DNA from: Spartinivicinus ruber | GTDB taxonomy: Bacteria > Pseudomonadota > Gammaproteobacteria > Pseudomonadales > Zooshikellaceae | Reading direction: 5' to 3' | Assembly (NCBI RefSeq): GCF_011009015.1 | Contig: NZ_CP048878.1 | Coordinates: forward strand, 1,043,501-1,107,500 | Length of the DNA: 64,000 nucleotides | Shown here: positions 36,987-45,193 of the stretch, in pieces | How the letters are laid out: each line of letters begins with the position of its first letter | Numbering within the stretch: position 1 is the first letter of the stretch | Program-made: the position numbers and the translations under genes | Notes under the pieces: model-generated | Seen by the model: only the letters and a program-made list of their open reading frames with translations | What the model was told of the DNA's origin: nothing | The model's database searches: none

Positions 36987-37469
36987 ATGTGGTTTACCGA
37001 CAACCTACTGACAGCAGTTATAAGAGATGCCTTAGATAAACTGGGCGAAACTTCAAACGTGGCTTGTCAGCTATTGCTAGGCACGGCTAAAACAGAGGGT
37101 TGGCGTGCTGGTCAACATCGGTTTATGGAAGAGCAGCTGGGTGTATTTCAAATTACACCAGCAGCCCATCAAGCGGTGTGGGATCAATGTTTGGCTTTTT
37201 CGCCTGAACAGGCAAGCACTATCAGAGGGATGGCATCACAGCGGGCTTTTTTGGAAGCGCCACATCAGGAGTTAGTGGTTAATATTCGTTATGCAAGTGC
37301 AATAGCGTGGAGTATTTACTGCTCACAAGGACTGATATTACCTGAGAGTGCAACAAAACTTAATTTAGCCCAGTTATGGCAGACATATTATGAAAATGGC
37401 TCCACAACGCCTCGTTTACTAAAACACTTCTTTCAAGCTACTTCTATACTACAAGCTGAAGCTGCATAA
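36987..37469 (+). CDS. Phage-type lysozyme-like/structural protein, single copy
   Basis: This is a 160-residue protein. The block LLGTAKTEGW...LGVFQITPAAHQAVWDQ, followed by NIRYASAIAWSIY and LAQLWQTYY, resembles a phage-encoded family with a lysozyme-like look (usual form ALGxFQMEPATHxDIW, then NLxYAxAxxRxxY, then YWKxYYNT). The recognition is by pattern only. Residues in the usual glycosyl hydrolase Glu region are altered. The ATG at 36987 follows AGAGGTG; the TTG at 36978 lies within that site. No other phage gene is nearby, so it could be a domesticated relic. Confidence 0.5.
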   Translation: MWFTDNLLTAVIRDALDKLGETSNVACQLLLGTAKTEGWRAGQHRFMEEQLGVFQITPAAHQAVWDQCLAFSPEQASTIRGMASQRAFLEAPHQELVVNIRYASAIAWSIYCSQGLILPESATKLNLAQLWQTYYENGSTTPRLLKHFFQATSILQAEAA

Positions 37470-37602
37470 AATTTTTTAATATAAGCTATAATTGCATATA
37501 TTGACTTGTTACAGCTTTATTATCCAATCAAGCAATGGCTAGTCTAGATAAAGTTTCTATGCATTATTGAACTATGCTGGATAAGTAGTTTGTGGTTTTG
37601 GT

Positions 37603-38409
37603 GTGAGCACTATTTATTTTAAAAAATTACTAAATGTGCTTAAGCAATTTATTTATATTATCTCTTTTTTATTATTTTGGTGGAGCTTTTCTGCTCAAGC
37701 TGATATACAAAAACCTGCAATTATTTCCGCTCATCCTTCCTATCCTCCTATTATGTGGCAGCAACAGGATAAAATGGTTGGCGCTGCCTTTAAATTAATT
37801 GACCATATTTTTACTAAGCTATCCATTGAATATATAGCTACTCCAGTAGGGCCTTGGAAGAGGGTGCATAAAAGTGCTAAAGATGGAAAAATAGATATTA
37901 TTGCTGCAGCTTATATGAATAGTGAAAGAAAAGAGTATTTATTATATAGTGAGTGGTTTATGGAAGATCCTGTTGTGCTATTTGTATGGCATAATAGGCA
38001 GTTTAATTATGAATCATGGGATGACTTAATTGAAAAACAGGGTACAACCCAACTAGGTGAAAGTTATGGAGAAGCATTTGACCAGTACATTAAACAGAAT
38101 CTAGCAATGGACTGGGAGCAAAAATATATTAACCATTTTAAAAAGCTAGAGTATGGGCGGGTAGATTACTTTTTGTGTGGTTTATACCCTGGGTTGATAG
38201 AAGTAAACAAATATGGCTATGAAGGTAAAATCATTGCTCTTAAAAAGCATGTGGTTAATGAAAAGTTCTATATTACTGTTTCAAAAAAATCGCCTTATGC
38301 TTCATTATTGCCAAAGATTAACCAGGAAATAATAAAGATTAGAAATACTAAGCTAATTGAAAAGTGGGTAGAGGAGTCGATGACTTATTATAAGCAAAGC
38401 AACCAATAA
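37603..38409 (+). CDS. Periplasmic solute-binding protein, SBP_bac_3-like
   Basis: This 268-residue protein has a signal peptide (FIYIISFLLFWWSFSAQA). The mature part starts with a strand of the kind HPSYPPIMWQQQDKMVGAAF, followed by GKIDIIAAAYMNSERKEYLLYS, the usual lobe-1 pattern of type-3 binding proteins. A hinge and lobe 2 complete the fold. As with the protein at 31497-32243, no ABC membrane components lie beside it. The start codon is GTG at 37603, with no strong ribosome site. It is probably an orphan receptor; the ligand is unknown. Confidence 0.75.
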   Translation: MSTIYFKKLLNVLKQFIYIISFLLFWWSFSAQADIQKPAIISAHPSYPPIMWQQQDKMVGAAFKLIDHIFTKLSIEYIATPVGPWKRVHKSAKDGKIDIIAAAYMNSERKEYLLYSEWFMEDPVVLFVWHNRQFNYESWDDLIEKQGTTQLGESYGEAFDQYIKQNLAMDWEQKYINHFKKLEYGRVDYFLCGLYPGLIEVNKYGYEGKIIALKKHVVNEKFYITVSKKSPYASLLPKINQEIIKIRNTKLIEKWVEESMTYYKQSNQ

Positions 38410-38499
38410 TAACTGTCTTGCTTCACCTTTTGTTTCTGTACTCGGCGTTACGACCTCTTTATACTATCTCATTAAACTCTGTACCAAACAAGGCTAACT

Positions 38500-38901
38500 A
38501 TGTTTAAACAAATAATAACACCTGGCTTTTACGAAACGGATGCATTAGGGCACATCAACAATACAGTGATTCCTATGTGGTTTGAAAAAACAAGAGAACC
38601 GCTTTTTAAATATTTTACCCCTGACTTAGACCCCACTAAATGGCGTTTAATATTGGCCGGTTTTGATGTACAGTTTTTAGCCGAAATTAAGTATGGTGAG
38701 CCGGTTGAAATTCATACAGGCTTGCAGAAAGTAGGTAATGCTTCGTTTGTTGTTAGCCAGCGTGCTTATCAACGACAGCAACGTGTGGCACAAGGAAATA
38801 CCACTTTAGTTCAGTATGACTATCAAACTAAGCGTTCAGTACCCATTGATGATAATATTCGTGCTCAGCTGATGGAGCATTTGCTCAGTGATGATGAGTA
38901 A
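38500..38901 (+). CDS. Acyl-CoA thioesterase, hot-dog fold (4HBT/YbgC-like)
   Basis: This is a 133-residue hot-dog protein. The signature GFYETDALGHINNTVIPMWF carries the catalytic Asp of the 4-hydroxybenzoyl-CoA thioesterase family (YxxTDxxGHINN). FLAEIKYGEPVEIHTGLQKVG and ASFVVSQRAYQ follow, as typical for YbgC-like enzymes. It hydrolyses short or aromatic acyl-CoA esters. It precedes pdxJ by 47 nt on the same strand and may be co-transcribed. Confidence 0.88.
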   Translation: MFKQIITPGFYETDALGHINNTVIPMWFEKTREPLFKYFTPDLDPTKWRLILAGFDVQFLAEIKYGEPVEIHTGLQKVGNASFVVSQRAYQRQQRVAQGNTTLVQYDYQTKRSVPIDDNIRAQLMEHLLSDDE

Positions 38902-38948
38902 CAACTAATTTATACTGGCGTTACTAAAACAGTGGGTGGGGTTGGAAA

Positions 38949-39674
38949 ATGGCAACGGTATTGAGTGTTAACTTAAATAAAATCGCTTTGTTAAGAAACT
39001 CACGAGGGCGTAATTACCCTCAAATAGAGCACTATGCCAGGCAGTGTTTACAGGTAGGAGCTGGTGGTGTAACCATTCATCCTCGCCCTGACCAACGCCA
39101 TGCTACTTATGATGATGTGGCTTTGCTAAAGGGCGTTGTTCAGGAGTTTTCTGGTAAAGAACTCAATATAGAAGGGAATCCTATTCCTGAGTTTCTGGAT
39201 GTAGTATTAAAAAACTCACCCCATCAATGCACTTTGGTTCCTGACCAACCAGATCAGCTAACGTCAGATCATGGTTGGGATTTAATCACTCAAAGTAAAC
39301 AGGTGGCCCCTATTGTTGAACAGCTTAAAGCGGCTGGCATTCGGGTTAGTTTGTTTATGGATCCCGTTAAAGAACAAATTGAACTTGCCAAACAGGTTGG
39401 AGCTGATCGGATAGAGCTATACACAGAGTCCTATGCTAGCTCATTTCAAGCAGGTGATTATACATCTGTATTAGAGCAGTATAAGCAAGCCACTGAATAT
39501 GCGACATCTATTGGTTTAGAAGTCAATGCAGGTCATGATTTGGATCTGCGAAACTTGGCTACTTTTTTAACAATCCCTAATATTAAAGAAGTCTCTATTG
39601 GTCATGCCTTGATTGTTGAGTCTCTTGATCAAGGGTTTACTAATGTTATTAAGCAATACATGAAAATTGTGTAA
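38949..39674 (+). CDS. pdxJ: Pyridoxine 5'-phosphate synthase
   Basis: This is a 241-residue TIM-barrel enzyme. It condenses 3-amino-1-hydroxyacetone phosphate with deoxyxylulose 5-phosphate to give pyridoxine 5'-phosphate, the last ring-forming step of vitamin B6 synthesis. Seen motifs are the N-terminal LSVNLNKIALLRNSRG, the catalytic GAGGVTIHPRPDQRHA, LNIEGNP, CTLVPDQPDQLTSDHGWD, RVSLFMDP, RIELYTE and EVNAGHDL with the conserved His, and SIGHALI. The length is usual. In enterobacteria pdxJ is followed by acpS; here an Sfp-type transferase takes that place. Confidence 0.96.
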   Translation: MATVLSVNLNKIALLRNSRGRNYPQIEHYARQCLQVGAGGVTIHPRPDQRHATYDDVALLKGVVQEFSGKELNIEGNPIPEFLDVVLKNSPHQCTLVPDQPDQLTSDHGWDLITQSKQVAPIVEQLKAAGIRVSLFMDPVKEQIELAKQVGADRIELYTESYASSFQAGDYTSVLEQYKQATEYATSIGLEVNAGHDLDLRNLATFLTIPNIKEVSIGHALIVESLDQGFTNVIKQYMKIV

Positions 39675-39730
39675 TAACTGTTGTGGTTTTTCTCACCTAG
39701 AGTTTTTGCTCTGCTTCAATTTTAGCTCAC

Positions 39731-39761
39731 TCACCCTCCCTCTGGGAGAGGGGTGGGGTGA
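39731..39761. terminator. GC-rich hairpin after pdxJ
   Basis: TCACCCTCCCTC and the complementary GGGGTGGGGTGA-type arm (39731-39761) form an imperfect GC-rich stem around CTCTGGGAGAG. Sequences of this CCCTCTCCC type occur as dispersed intergenic repeats in many gammaproteobacteria. It probably ends transcription from pdxJ. It is striking in this AT-rich region. Confidence 0.5.
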
Positions 39762-39793
39762 GGGTATAAAAGTTTCTAAGTATTTTTTTCTTT

Positions 39794-40489
39794 ATGAATA
39801 TTGAACACACAGTTATAAACTTTTCTGATTTTCTTAAAATTGATCAGTTAAAAAATAATAGAATTAATATTTTTTATGCTGATTTTAATAATCTAGAGTC
39901 GTATCTTGATACCAGTATTTTAAGTGAAGAAGAACAGCAGCGCGGACAGCGTTTTGTTACTGAGCAACTACGACTAAAATTTAGGTTGTCCCACTATTTT
40001 AAAAGAATAGTCTTGGCCAAGTTTACTGAGTGTGATCCAAGCAAGTTTCGATTTATTAGTGATAAATATGGAAAACCATCACTTGTTGACCAGACAGACT
40101 GCCAGTTTAATTTATCTCATACTGACTGTGCTGTTGCAGTCATGGTTTGTCATCAAGCGGCTTGCGGTATTGATATTGAAACATCAAAAACAATGAATGA
40201 TCGACAGGGAGTGGCCGAGTATTTTATGCACCCTGATGAATATGCAGCTTGGCAAGAGCAAGGATTAAATGAAGACCTTTTTTATAAGACGTGGACAAAA
40301 AAAGAAGCTTTAACCAAAGCCATCGGCAAAGGAATGTCACTCAATTTTAAAAGTATTAAACTAGCAGTACCTTATCAGCATGAAAATGGTATTTACCAAA
40401 TTCACTATGTAGGCCAGTTTGAAAATACTTATATGGCATTTGCTTGTGAGGAAGGTTGTAATCAAGCTAAAGTATATTGTTTGATCTAA
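39794..40489 (+). CDS. 4'-phosphopantetheinyl transferase, Sfp type
   Basis: This is a 231-residue enzyme that transfers the phosphopantetheine arm of CoA to a carrier-protein Ser. The diagnostic motifs are present: FNLSHTDCAVAVMV, the metal-binding CGIDIET (GIDxE), and the WTKKEALTKAIGKG core ([WF]xxKEAxxK). Its length fits the Sfp/EntD class rather than AcpS (about 125). No polyketide or non-ribosomal peptide synthase lies in this window, so its carrier targets are elsewhere. It could also serve fatty-acid ACP. Confidence 0.92.
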   Translation: MNIEHTVINFSDFLKIDQLKNNRINIFYADFNNLESYLDTSILSEEEQQRGQRFVTEQLRLKFRLSHYFKRIVLAKFTECDPSKFRFISDKYGKPSLVDQTDCQFNLSHTDCAVAVMVCHQAACGIDIETSKTMNDRQGVAEYFMHPDEYAAWQEQGLNEDLFYKTWTKKEALTKAIGKGMSLNFKSIKLAVPYQHENGIYQIHYVGQFENTYMAFACEEGCNQAKVYCLI

Positions 40490-40594
40490 TCTTAGTTGTA
40501 ACTTTCAATTAACTATGATTAAATCTCGCCTTTCAATATAGAACACCAAGATAAAGGCTGAGTAGAACTCAGAAGAACCATGTAATACCTCAAA

Positions 40595-40724
40595 CTATAT
40601 AGCCAAAGCGAATGGCTTTTAGGGGCGGCCGTCGAGTGATGAGACCCATGAGTTTATGTATTTATAAATGACTGGGTGAAGAACGACGACAACAAACCCT
40701 AAAAATCCTTCGAGAAGGATATTC
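40595..40724 (-). repeat. 130-bp dispersed repeat, copy 1, strongly structured
   Basis: The ends are related inverted repeats: CGAATGGCTTTTAGGG near the left, and CCCTAAAAATCCTTCG near the right. Read on the minus strand the whole element aligns with 59257-59384. Shared blocks include CGAA..ATTTTTA.G, GTT(G/A)TC, TTC.TCACCC, A(A/T)TAC and CTCATG.G. Inside are nested complementary arms: CGTCG/CGACG, ACCCA/TGGGT and ATCCTTCGAGAAGGAT. It could be a MITE-like element or a structured RNA. It lies in the 395-bp leader between the Sfp-type gene and the RNA ligase gene. Confidence 0.65.
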
Positions 40725-40739
40725 ACACCATACGGAGTT

Positions 40740-40760
40740 TCTGTCGTCATGATCGACAGA
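40740..40760 (+). terminator. Hairpin upstream of the RNA ligase gene
   Basis: TCTGTCG (40740-40746) pairs perfectly with CGACAGA (40754-40760) around a 7-nt loop. It is followed by GTGGTTTCTATTGTTTTAATT. It may be a terminator for the upstream gene or part of the structured leader of the RNA-repair pair. Confidence 0.45.
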
Positions 40761-40884
40761 GTGGTTTCTATTGTTTTAATTAATCAACTACTGATTGCGT
40801 AGATTTTAAGTGATCTGCTGTTTTGTGCTCTTGAGAAAGTGCATTTTTATAGTTAGTCCGTAGTTGGTTTGTGAGGTTTATTAC

Positions 40885-41538
40885 ATGAACTACTATAAAT
40901 ACCCCCGCACCTTGCATTTGCCCTGGTCTCCTGGTTTTTCCGCTGATGATATTGCCATGGACCATTGTGACCGTTTTACAGGCAAAGAAGTGGTGATTAC
41001 CGAAAAACTGGATGGTGAAAATACCACTATGTATCGGGATAATATCCATGCTCGTTCAGTGGATAGCCGGCAGCACCCATCTCGTAATTGGGTAAAACGT
41101 TTACATGGTGAGATATGTCATCTTATTCCTGAAGGTTGGCGGCTATGTGGGGAAAATATTTATGCCCAACATTCCATTATTTACGACAACTTAATCAGCT
41201 ATTTTTATCTGTTTTCGATTTGGGATGAAAATAATGTTTGTCTTAATTGGCAGCAAACATTGGAGCAAGCTAACCAATGGGGGCTAGCCATACCAAATGT
41301 GTTGTATCAAGGCGAATGGAATGAAAAACTGGTTAGAGCCCTAAAAATTAATACCCAGCAATCAGAAGGCTATGTAGTTAGACTAGCTACATCATTCCAT
41401 TACGATGAGTTTAGCCAGGCCGTTGCCAAATGGGTGCGGGCTGGCCATGTTACCAGTGATGAACATTGGATGCATAAACCCATTCTACCCAATAAATTAG
41501 CGCCAAATAAAATAGTGGACGCTGAGGGGAGTGCATAG
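40885..41538 (+). CDS. ATP-dependent RNA ligase family protein
   Basis: This is a 217-residue nucleotidyltransferase of the RNA/DNA ligase superfamily. Motif I is EKLDGENT, with the AMP-accepting Lys41 in KLDG. Motif III is seen in CGENIYAQHSI, motif IV in SEGYVVR and motif V in AKWVR. Its small size indicates a catalytic core without an OB domain, like several bacterial and phage RNA ligases. The ATG at 40885 follows GTGAGG; a TTG at 40864 is less likely. The next gene starts 2 nt after its stop and encodes an HD end-healing protein, so the two form an RNA- or nucleic-acid-repair operon. Healing by the partner is expected to precede sealing by this ligase. Confidence 0.85.
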   Translation: MNYYKYPRTLHLPWSPGFSADDIAMDHCDRFTGKEVVITEKLDGENTTMYRDNIHARSVDSRQHPSRNWVKRLHGEICHLIPEGWRLCGENIYAQHSIIYDNLISYFYLFSIWDENNVCLNWQQTLEQANQWGLAIPNVLYQGEWNEKLVRALKINTQQSEGYVVRLATSFHYDEFSQAVAKWVRAGHVTSDEHWMHKPILPNKLAPNKIVDAEGSA

Positions 41539-41540
41539 TG

Positions 41541-42365
41541 ATGAATAATAAAAATAGAGTGAAAACTAATGGCACAAAAATAAATCCAGTGAAGAACTGG
41601 ATAATGGCATTAACTGATCGTGCAAAACCATCTTTTACTGAATGCTTATCGGTATTAGGTGAGCAACTCCCTTTATTAAAGGAATTTCAACATACACTAC
41701 AAGAGCCACAATGGCATGCAGAAGGGGATGTGGCTATTCATACAGAGATGGTGTTAACCGCGCTTTATCGGTTGTTGGATAATGAGGCTGCCCATATTAA
41801 GGGGTGGCGACGGGCCAGCTTAATCTTAGGTGCTTTGCTGCATGATATAGCCAAGCCAGTTACTACCTTGCAGCGTGAGGTGCGTGACCTGCTGAGATGG
41901 GTATCCCCTAAACATGAAACTATCGGGCGCGATTATTTATTATTTCGCCTGTTACCTTTTGAATTGCCAAAAGCGGCTTGGTTGACTGTTTTGCATTTGG
42001 TTGGAGAGCATCAGGTACCTAAATGGTTAGTGATAAAAGATAAGCCATTTGTGGACTATTTGCAGTTGGCCAGAAAAGTGGATTTGGAATTGATTTATTT
42101 TCTGGCATTAGCTGATATGCAAGGTAGAGAGTGTGAAGATAAACAGTGGCAACTAGAATTACTGGAATTATTTAAAATGCAGTGCCTGCAGTTTAACTTG
42201 TGGCAGCAACCACCTCACCAAGACTGGTTAAAGGCAATTGAGCAAGACATTGCTGGTTTACCAGAAACTACACAGGCATTGATAAAATCAGAGGCTGTTT
42301 ATCTGCGGGAGCAGGGGATAATACACAGGGCAATCGCATATAAAAATACAACAAAATCAGTATAA
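41541..42365 (+). pseudogene. HD-Pnk end-healing protein, N-terminal HD part (truncated by ISAs1-family element)
   Basis: This is an HD-superfamily phosphohydrolase part with HTEMV (residues 68-72) and LLHDIAKP (about 101-108). The sequence then continues through KHETIGRDYLLF, HLVGEHQVPKWL and ADMQGRECED. The family product is a two-domain HD-Pnk, in which the HD part removes 2',3'-cyclic or 3'-phosphates and a C-terminal P-loop kinase adds a 5' phosphate. Here the insertion starts at 42326, so the last 13 or so codons (from about HRAIAYKN) come from the element and the kinase P-loop is absent. A kinase remnant resumes after the element (43544-43773). The HD domain alone may still be made. 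Confidence 0.78.
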
Positions 42366-43543
42366 TAGGATAAAAAGCAACTGATATAGAGTGCAACATT
42401 GGTAAAAAATAGTACAGTTTTAGATCATTTTGAACAGTTAGATGATCCTCGAATGGAACGCCATCGTCGCCATAAGCTCATTGATATTATTACTATTACG
42501 ATTTGTGCCGCTTTATGTGGAGCAGATGACTGGGTAGCTATTGAGCGATTTGGTAACGCCAAAGAATCATGGTTTAAAAGCTTTCTAGAACTACCGAATG
42601 GAATACCCTCTCATGATACCTTTGGTCGTTTTTTCTCACGCCTTTGCCCTATCTCGTTTCAAAGCTGCTTCATCCAATGGATTCAGTCAATCACTGATAG
42701 CTTACCTGGCAAGCTGGTAGCAATTGATGGTAAAACCCTTAGACGATCATTTACTGAACCTGATAAGAAGAACGCTATTCACTTGGTTAACGCATGGTCA
42801 ATAGAAAATAAGCTGGTGTTAGGCCAACTTAAAACTGATAGGAAATCCAATGAAATCACCGCCATTCCTGAACTATTAGAAGCAATAACAGTTAAAGGTG
42901 CTGTTGTATCAATAGATGCGATGGGATGTCACAAAGCCATTGCTGAAAAAACTCGTGAAAAAGAGGCTCATTACTTGTTGGCAGTTAAAAATAACCAACC
43001 TCGTTTATATTCTGCTATTCAAGAACAACTGTATTCTAAAAAAGCCAAAGTGTATCAACGTCCCGCTATAGACTTTCATTCTTCAGAAAAAGAACAGCAT
43101 GGCCGTCATGAGATACGGCGCTGCTGGGTTTATCACTCAGTGGCTAAACTACCTATAGCAACAGAGTGGATCGATTTAGCGGCTGTCGTTAGGGTTGAAA
43201 CAGAGCGCACCTTGCAAGGCAAAAAAGCAAAAGAACAACGCTATTATATTTCTAGCCAGCCCTTGTCAGCAAAAGCTGTCAGTGAAATGATTCAGCATCA
43301 TTGGCAAATTGAGAATAGCCTACATTGGAGTCTGGATGTTGCATTTAGGGAAGATGATAGTCGAATTCGTATAGGCCATTCAGCTGAAAACATGTCCAGG
43401 ATTAGACAAATAGCCCTTAATATACTTAAACAAGATGACACTTATAAAATTGGTATAAAAAATAAGAGGCTGTCTGCTGGTTGGGATCATGAGTATTTAA
43501 TGAAGTTGATTTGTTCCGTGTAAATTTATATGCGATTGCCCTG
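42326..43543 (+). mobile_element. ISAs1-family insertion sequence (1218 bp)
   Basis: The terminal inverted repeats are perfect over 19 bp: CAGGGCAATCGCATATAAA from 42326, and its complement ending in GCGATTGCCCTG at 43543. One intact transposase gene fills it. The flanks (ending GGGGATAATACA on the left, starting GGGATGCTACT on the right) do not show an exact 8-10 bp duplication. Host codons are missing between them, so a deletion accompanied or followed insertion. Confidence 0.93.
42399..43523 (+). CDS. ISAs1-family transposase
   Basis: This is a 374-residue transposase of the H-repeat-associated/ISAs1 family. It starts with VLDHFEQLDDPRMERHRRHKL-type residues. The DDE region includes LVAIDGKTLRRSF (first Asp) and VVSIDAMGCHKAIAEK (second Asp). 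The family-typical HHWQIENSLHWSLDVAFREDDSR contains the Glu. All motifs look intact. The start is TTG at 42399. It carries out transposition of its own element, which broke the HD-Pnk gene. Confidence 0.94.
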   Translation: MVKNSTVLDHFEQLDDPRMERHRRHKLIDIITITICAALCGADDWVAIERFGNAKESWFKSFLELPNGIPSHDTFGRFFSRLCPISFQSCFIQWIQSITDSLPGKLVAIDGKTLRRSFTEPDKKNAIHLVNAWSIENKLVLGQLKTDRKSNEITAIPELLEAITVKGAVVSIDAMGCHKAIAEKTREKEAHYLLAVKNNQPRLYSAIQEQLYSKKAKVYQRPAIDFHSSEKEQHGRHEIRRCWVYHSVAKLPIATEWIDLAAVVRVETERTLQGKKAKEQRYYISSQPLSAKAVSEMIQHHWQIENSLHWSLDVAFREDDSRIRIGHSAENMSRIRQIALNILKQDDTYKIGIKNKRLSAGWDHEYLMKLICSV

Positions 43544-43773
43544 GGGATGCTACTAACATCAGACGTGATTTTAGGGATCAGTTATTCACGATGATTCGAA
43601 ACTATGACGGCTTAATGCAGCTGGTTATGCTAATAAATACAGTGGACGTATGCATTAAACAAAACCGGAAACGTGCCAATAGTTTGCCAGATCACGTTAT
43701 TTTAGAGCAACAAGGCCGATTTGAGATGCCGCTCCCGCTAGAGGCTCATCAGTTAAGCTTTATATGCTTGTAG
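43544..43773 (+). pseudogene. HD-Pnk kinase domain, C-terminal remnant
   Basis: Directly after the insertion one frame reads DATNIRRDFRDQLFTMI and continues RNYDGLMQLVMLINTVDVCI, then NRKRANSLPDHVI, to a stop at 43771-43773. This is the typical second half of a P-loop polynucleotide kinase (AAA_33): the WDATNxRRDxR lid, then the strand with the ETP-like site, then RxxxLPxxV. Roughly 80-90 codons, including the P-loop, are missing between this and the HD part at 42325. An ATG at 43591 opens a 60-codon ORF, but nothing suggests it is expressed. Confidence 0.7.
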
Positions 43774-45193
43774 TTAACTGCTTAATTAATGTACCTAGTT
43801 TTTTAATCGCCTCAATTCGATCTTGTTCCCATGGTTGAGAAAAGTTAATCCTGAAACAATGTTTATATTTTTCAGGGCTAACAGAAAATAATTCTCCTGG
43901 AGCAATAAGAATTCCTTGTTCTTTAGCTGAGAAATACAGTTGAGTGGTATCAGAGGATTTGGGTAGTTCTACCCATAATACGAAACCACCTTTGGGGCTT
44001 GAAAGGCGAATATCCGTAGGAAAGTAATCCTGCAGAATAGTCAGTGCTTGATAATAACGTTGTTGATAGCGTTGCCGTGCCTGACTTAAGTGCTGGTGAT
44101 AATTGCCATACGTTAAGTAATCTGCCAGGGAAAGTTGGTTTATCATTGGGGGAGCTAGCCCCATCAGTAATTGCTGGTAAAGAATCGTTTGTTTATGTTT
44201 GTCTGCTACTAACCAGCCTGTTTTTAATTGAGGAGAAATCGATTTTGAGGCGGACGAGCAATATAACACTTGCCCATTTTTATCCAGCGATTTTAACGCT
44301 TTAGGGCGCTCTTTTTGATAGCCTAGCTCGCCAAAAACATCATCTTCTATAATTGTCGTATTATACTTAGTGACAATTTCCAGTAGCTGTTGTTGATGTT
44401 CTATAGGCATACTATCGCCTAAAGGGTTAGCAAAATTAGGGCAAGTAATCAGTGCTTTTACAGGCCATTGACTTAGCATGCCGTCAAGTACAGTTAAGTC
44501 GATGCCGGTGACTGGGTGGCTTGGAATTTCAAGCACTTTCAGATCCAACGCTTCCAGTAGTTGCAATATACGATAGTAAGCGGGTGAGCTGATGGCAATA
44601 ATATCCCCAGGCTTAGCTAATGCTCTCAAACACAGCATCATGGCGCTTTGGCAACCGGTGGTAATGATGATGTTGTCTGGTGTTGTCATAATCCCTGCAT
44701 CTGCCAAAACACGGGTAAGTTGTTGGCGTAACTTAATCGTACCTTGTAACTCGGTATTGCGCTGCATAACGGAGTAACGCTGACGAACCAGCTTGGCAAA
44801 GCTTTTTCTTAATGGTTCATTGGCAGGTAAGTCAGCCGCTGGATTTGCTACACTAAACTGGTGGTATTTGCCATCAGCAGCGCTGGCTACCAAGTCAATT
44901 ATAAGCTGGGAACTAGTAACTGACTCGGGGGTGGGTGGTATCTTATTATCACCTGCTTGAGGGGCAGCAAAATGCACTTGGGGTTTTACATAAAATCCTG
45001 ATTTGTAACGCGCTTCAATAATTTCTTGGGCTTCCAGATAATTGTAAGCAGCCATTACACTGGTAATGCTAATATTCATTTGTTTAGCTAGACCTCTTAC
45101 CGATGGCAGTTTCTGTCCGGCTTGATACACCCCTGTTTTTATTTGCTCGGCAAGCTGTTCCGCAAGCTGTTGATAGATCGGTGTCTGCTTCAT
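43760..45193 (-). CDS. MocR-type PLP-dependent transcriptional regulator
   Basis: This is a 477-residue fusion. An N-terminal GntR winged helix (PIYQQLAEQLAEQIKTGVYQ, LPSVRGLAKQMNISITSVMA) is followed by a class-I aminotransferase-like domain (ITTGCQSAMMLCLRALA, PNFANPLGDSMP, IEDDVFGELGY). The PLP Lys lies in CSSASKSISPQLKTGW. MocR regulators sense PLP or an amino compound and often control the divergent gene. The divergent neighbour here encodes threonine aldolase (324 nt between starts), itself a PLP enzyme and a plausible target. Its 3' end overlaps the HD-Pnk remnant by 14 nt tail to tail. Confidence 0.9.
   Translation of the reverse strand: MKQTPIYQQLAEQLAEQIKTGVYQAGQKLPSVRGLAKQMNISITSVMAAYNYLEAQEIIEARYKSGFYVKPQVHFAAPQAGDNKIPPTPESVTSSQLIIDLVASAADGKYHQFSVANPAADLPANEPLRKSFAKLVRQRYSVMQRNTELQGTIKLRQQLTRVLADAGIMTTPDNIIITTGCQSAMMLCLRALAKPGDIIAISSPAYYRILQLLEALDLKVLEIPSHPVTGIDLTVLDGMLSQWPVKALITCPNFANPLGDSMPIEHQQQLLEIVTKYNTTIIEDDVFGELGYQKERPKALKSLDKNGQVLYCSSASKSISPQLKTGWLVADKHKQTILYQQLLMGLAPPMINQLSLADYLTYGNYHQHLSQARQRYQQRYYQALTILQDYFPTDIRLSSPKGGFVLWVELPKSSDTTQLYFSAKEQGILIAPGELFSVSPEKYKHCFRINFSQPWEQDRIEAIKKLGTLIKQLTTSI

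Noticed and set aside
39727-39766. CRISPR-like or REP array after pdxJ
   Set aside because: There is only one GC-rich hairpin unit, with no repeated spacers. It fits a terminator or single dispersed repeat.
37603-40489. A biosynthetic gene cluster signalled by the Sfp-type transferase and thioesterase
   Set aside because: No synthase, carrier protein or tailoring gene is present. The neighbours are pdxJ and an orphan binding protein.
43591-43773. A stand-alone 60-codon gene after the ISAs1-family element
   Set aside because: The frame extends upstream to the element and matches the second half of a polynucleotide kinase, so it is a gene remnant.
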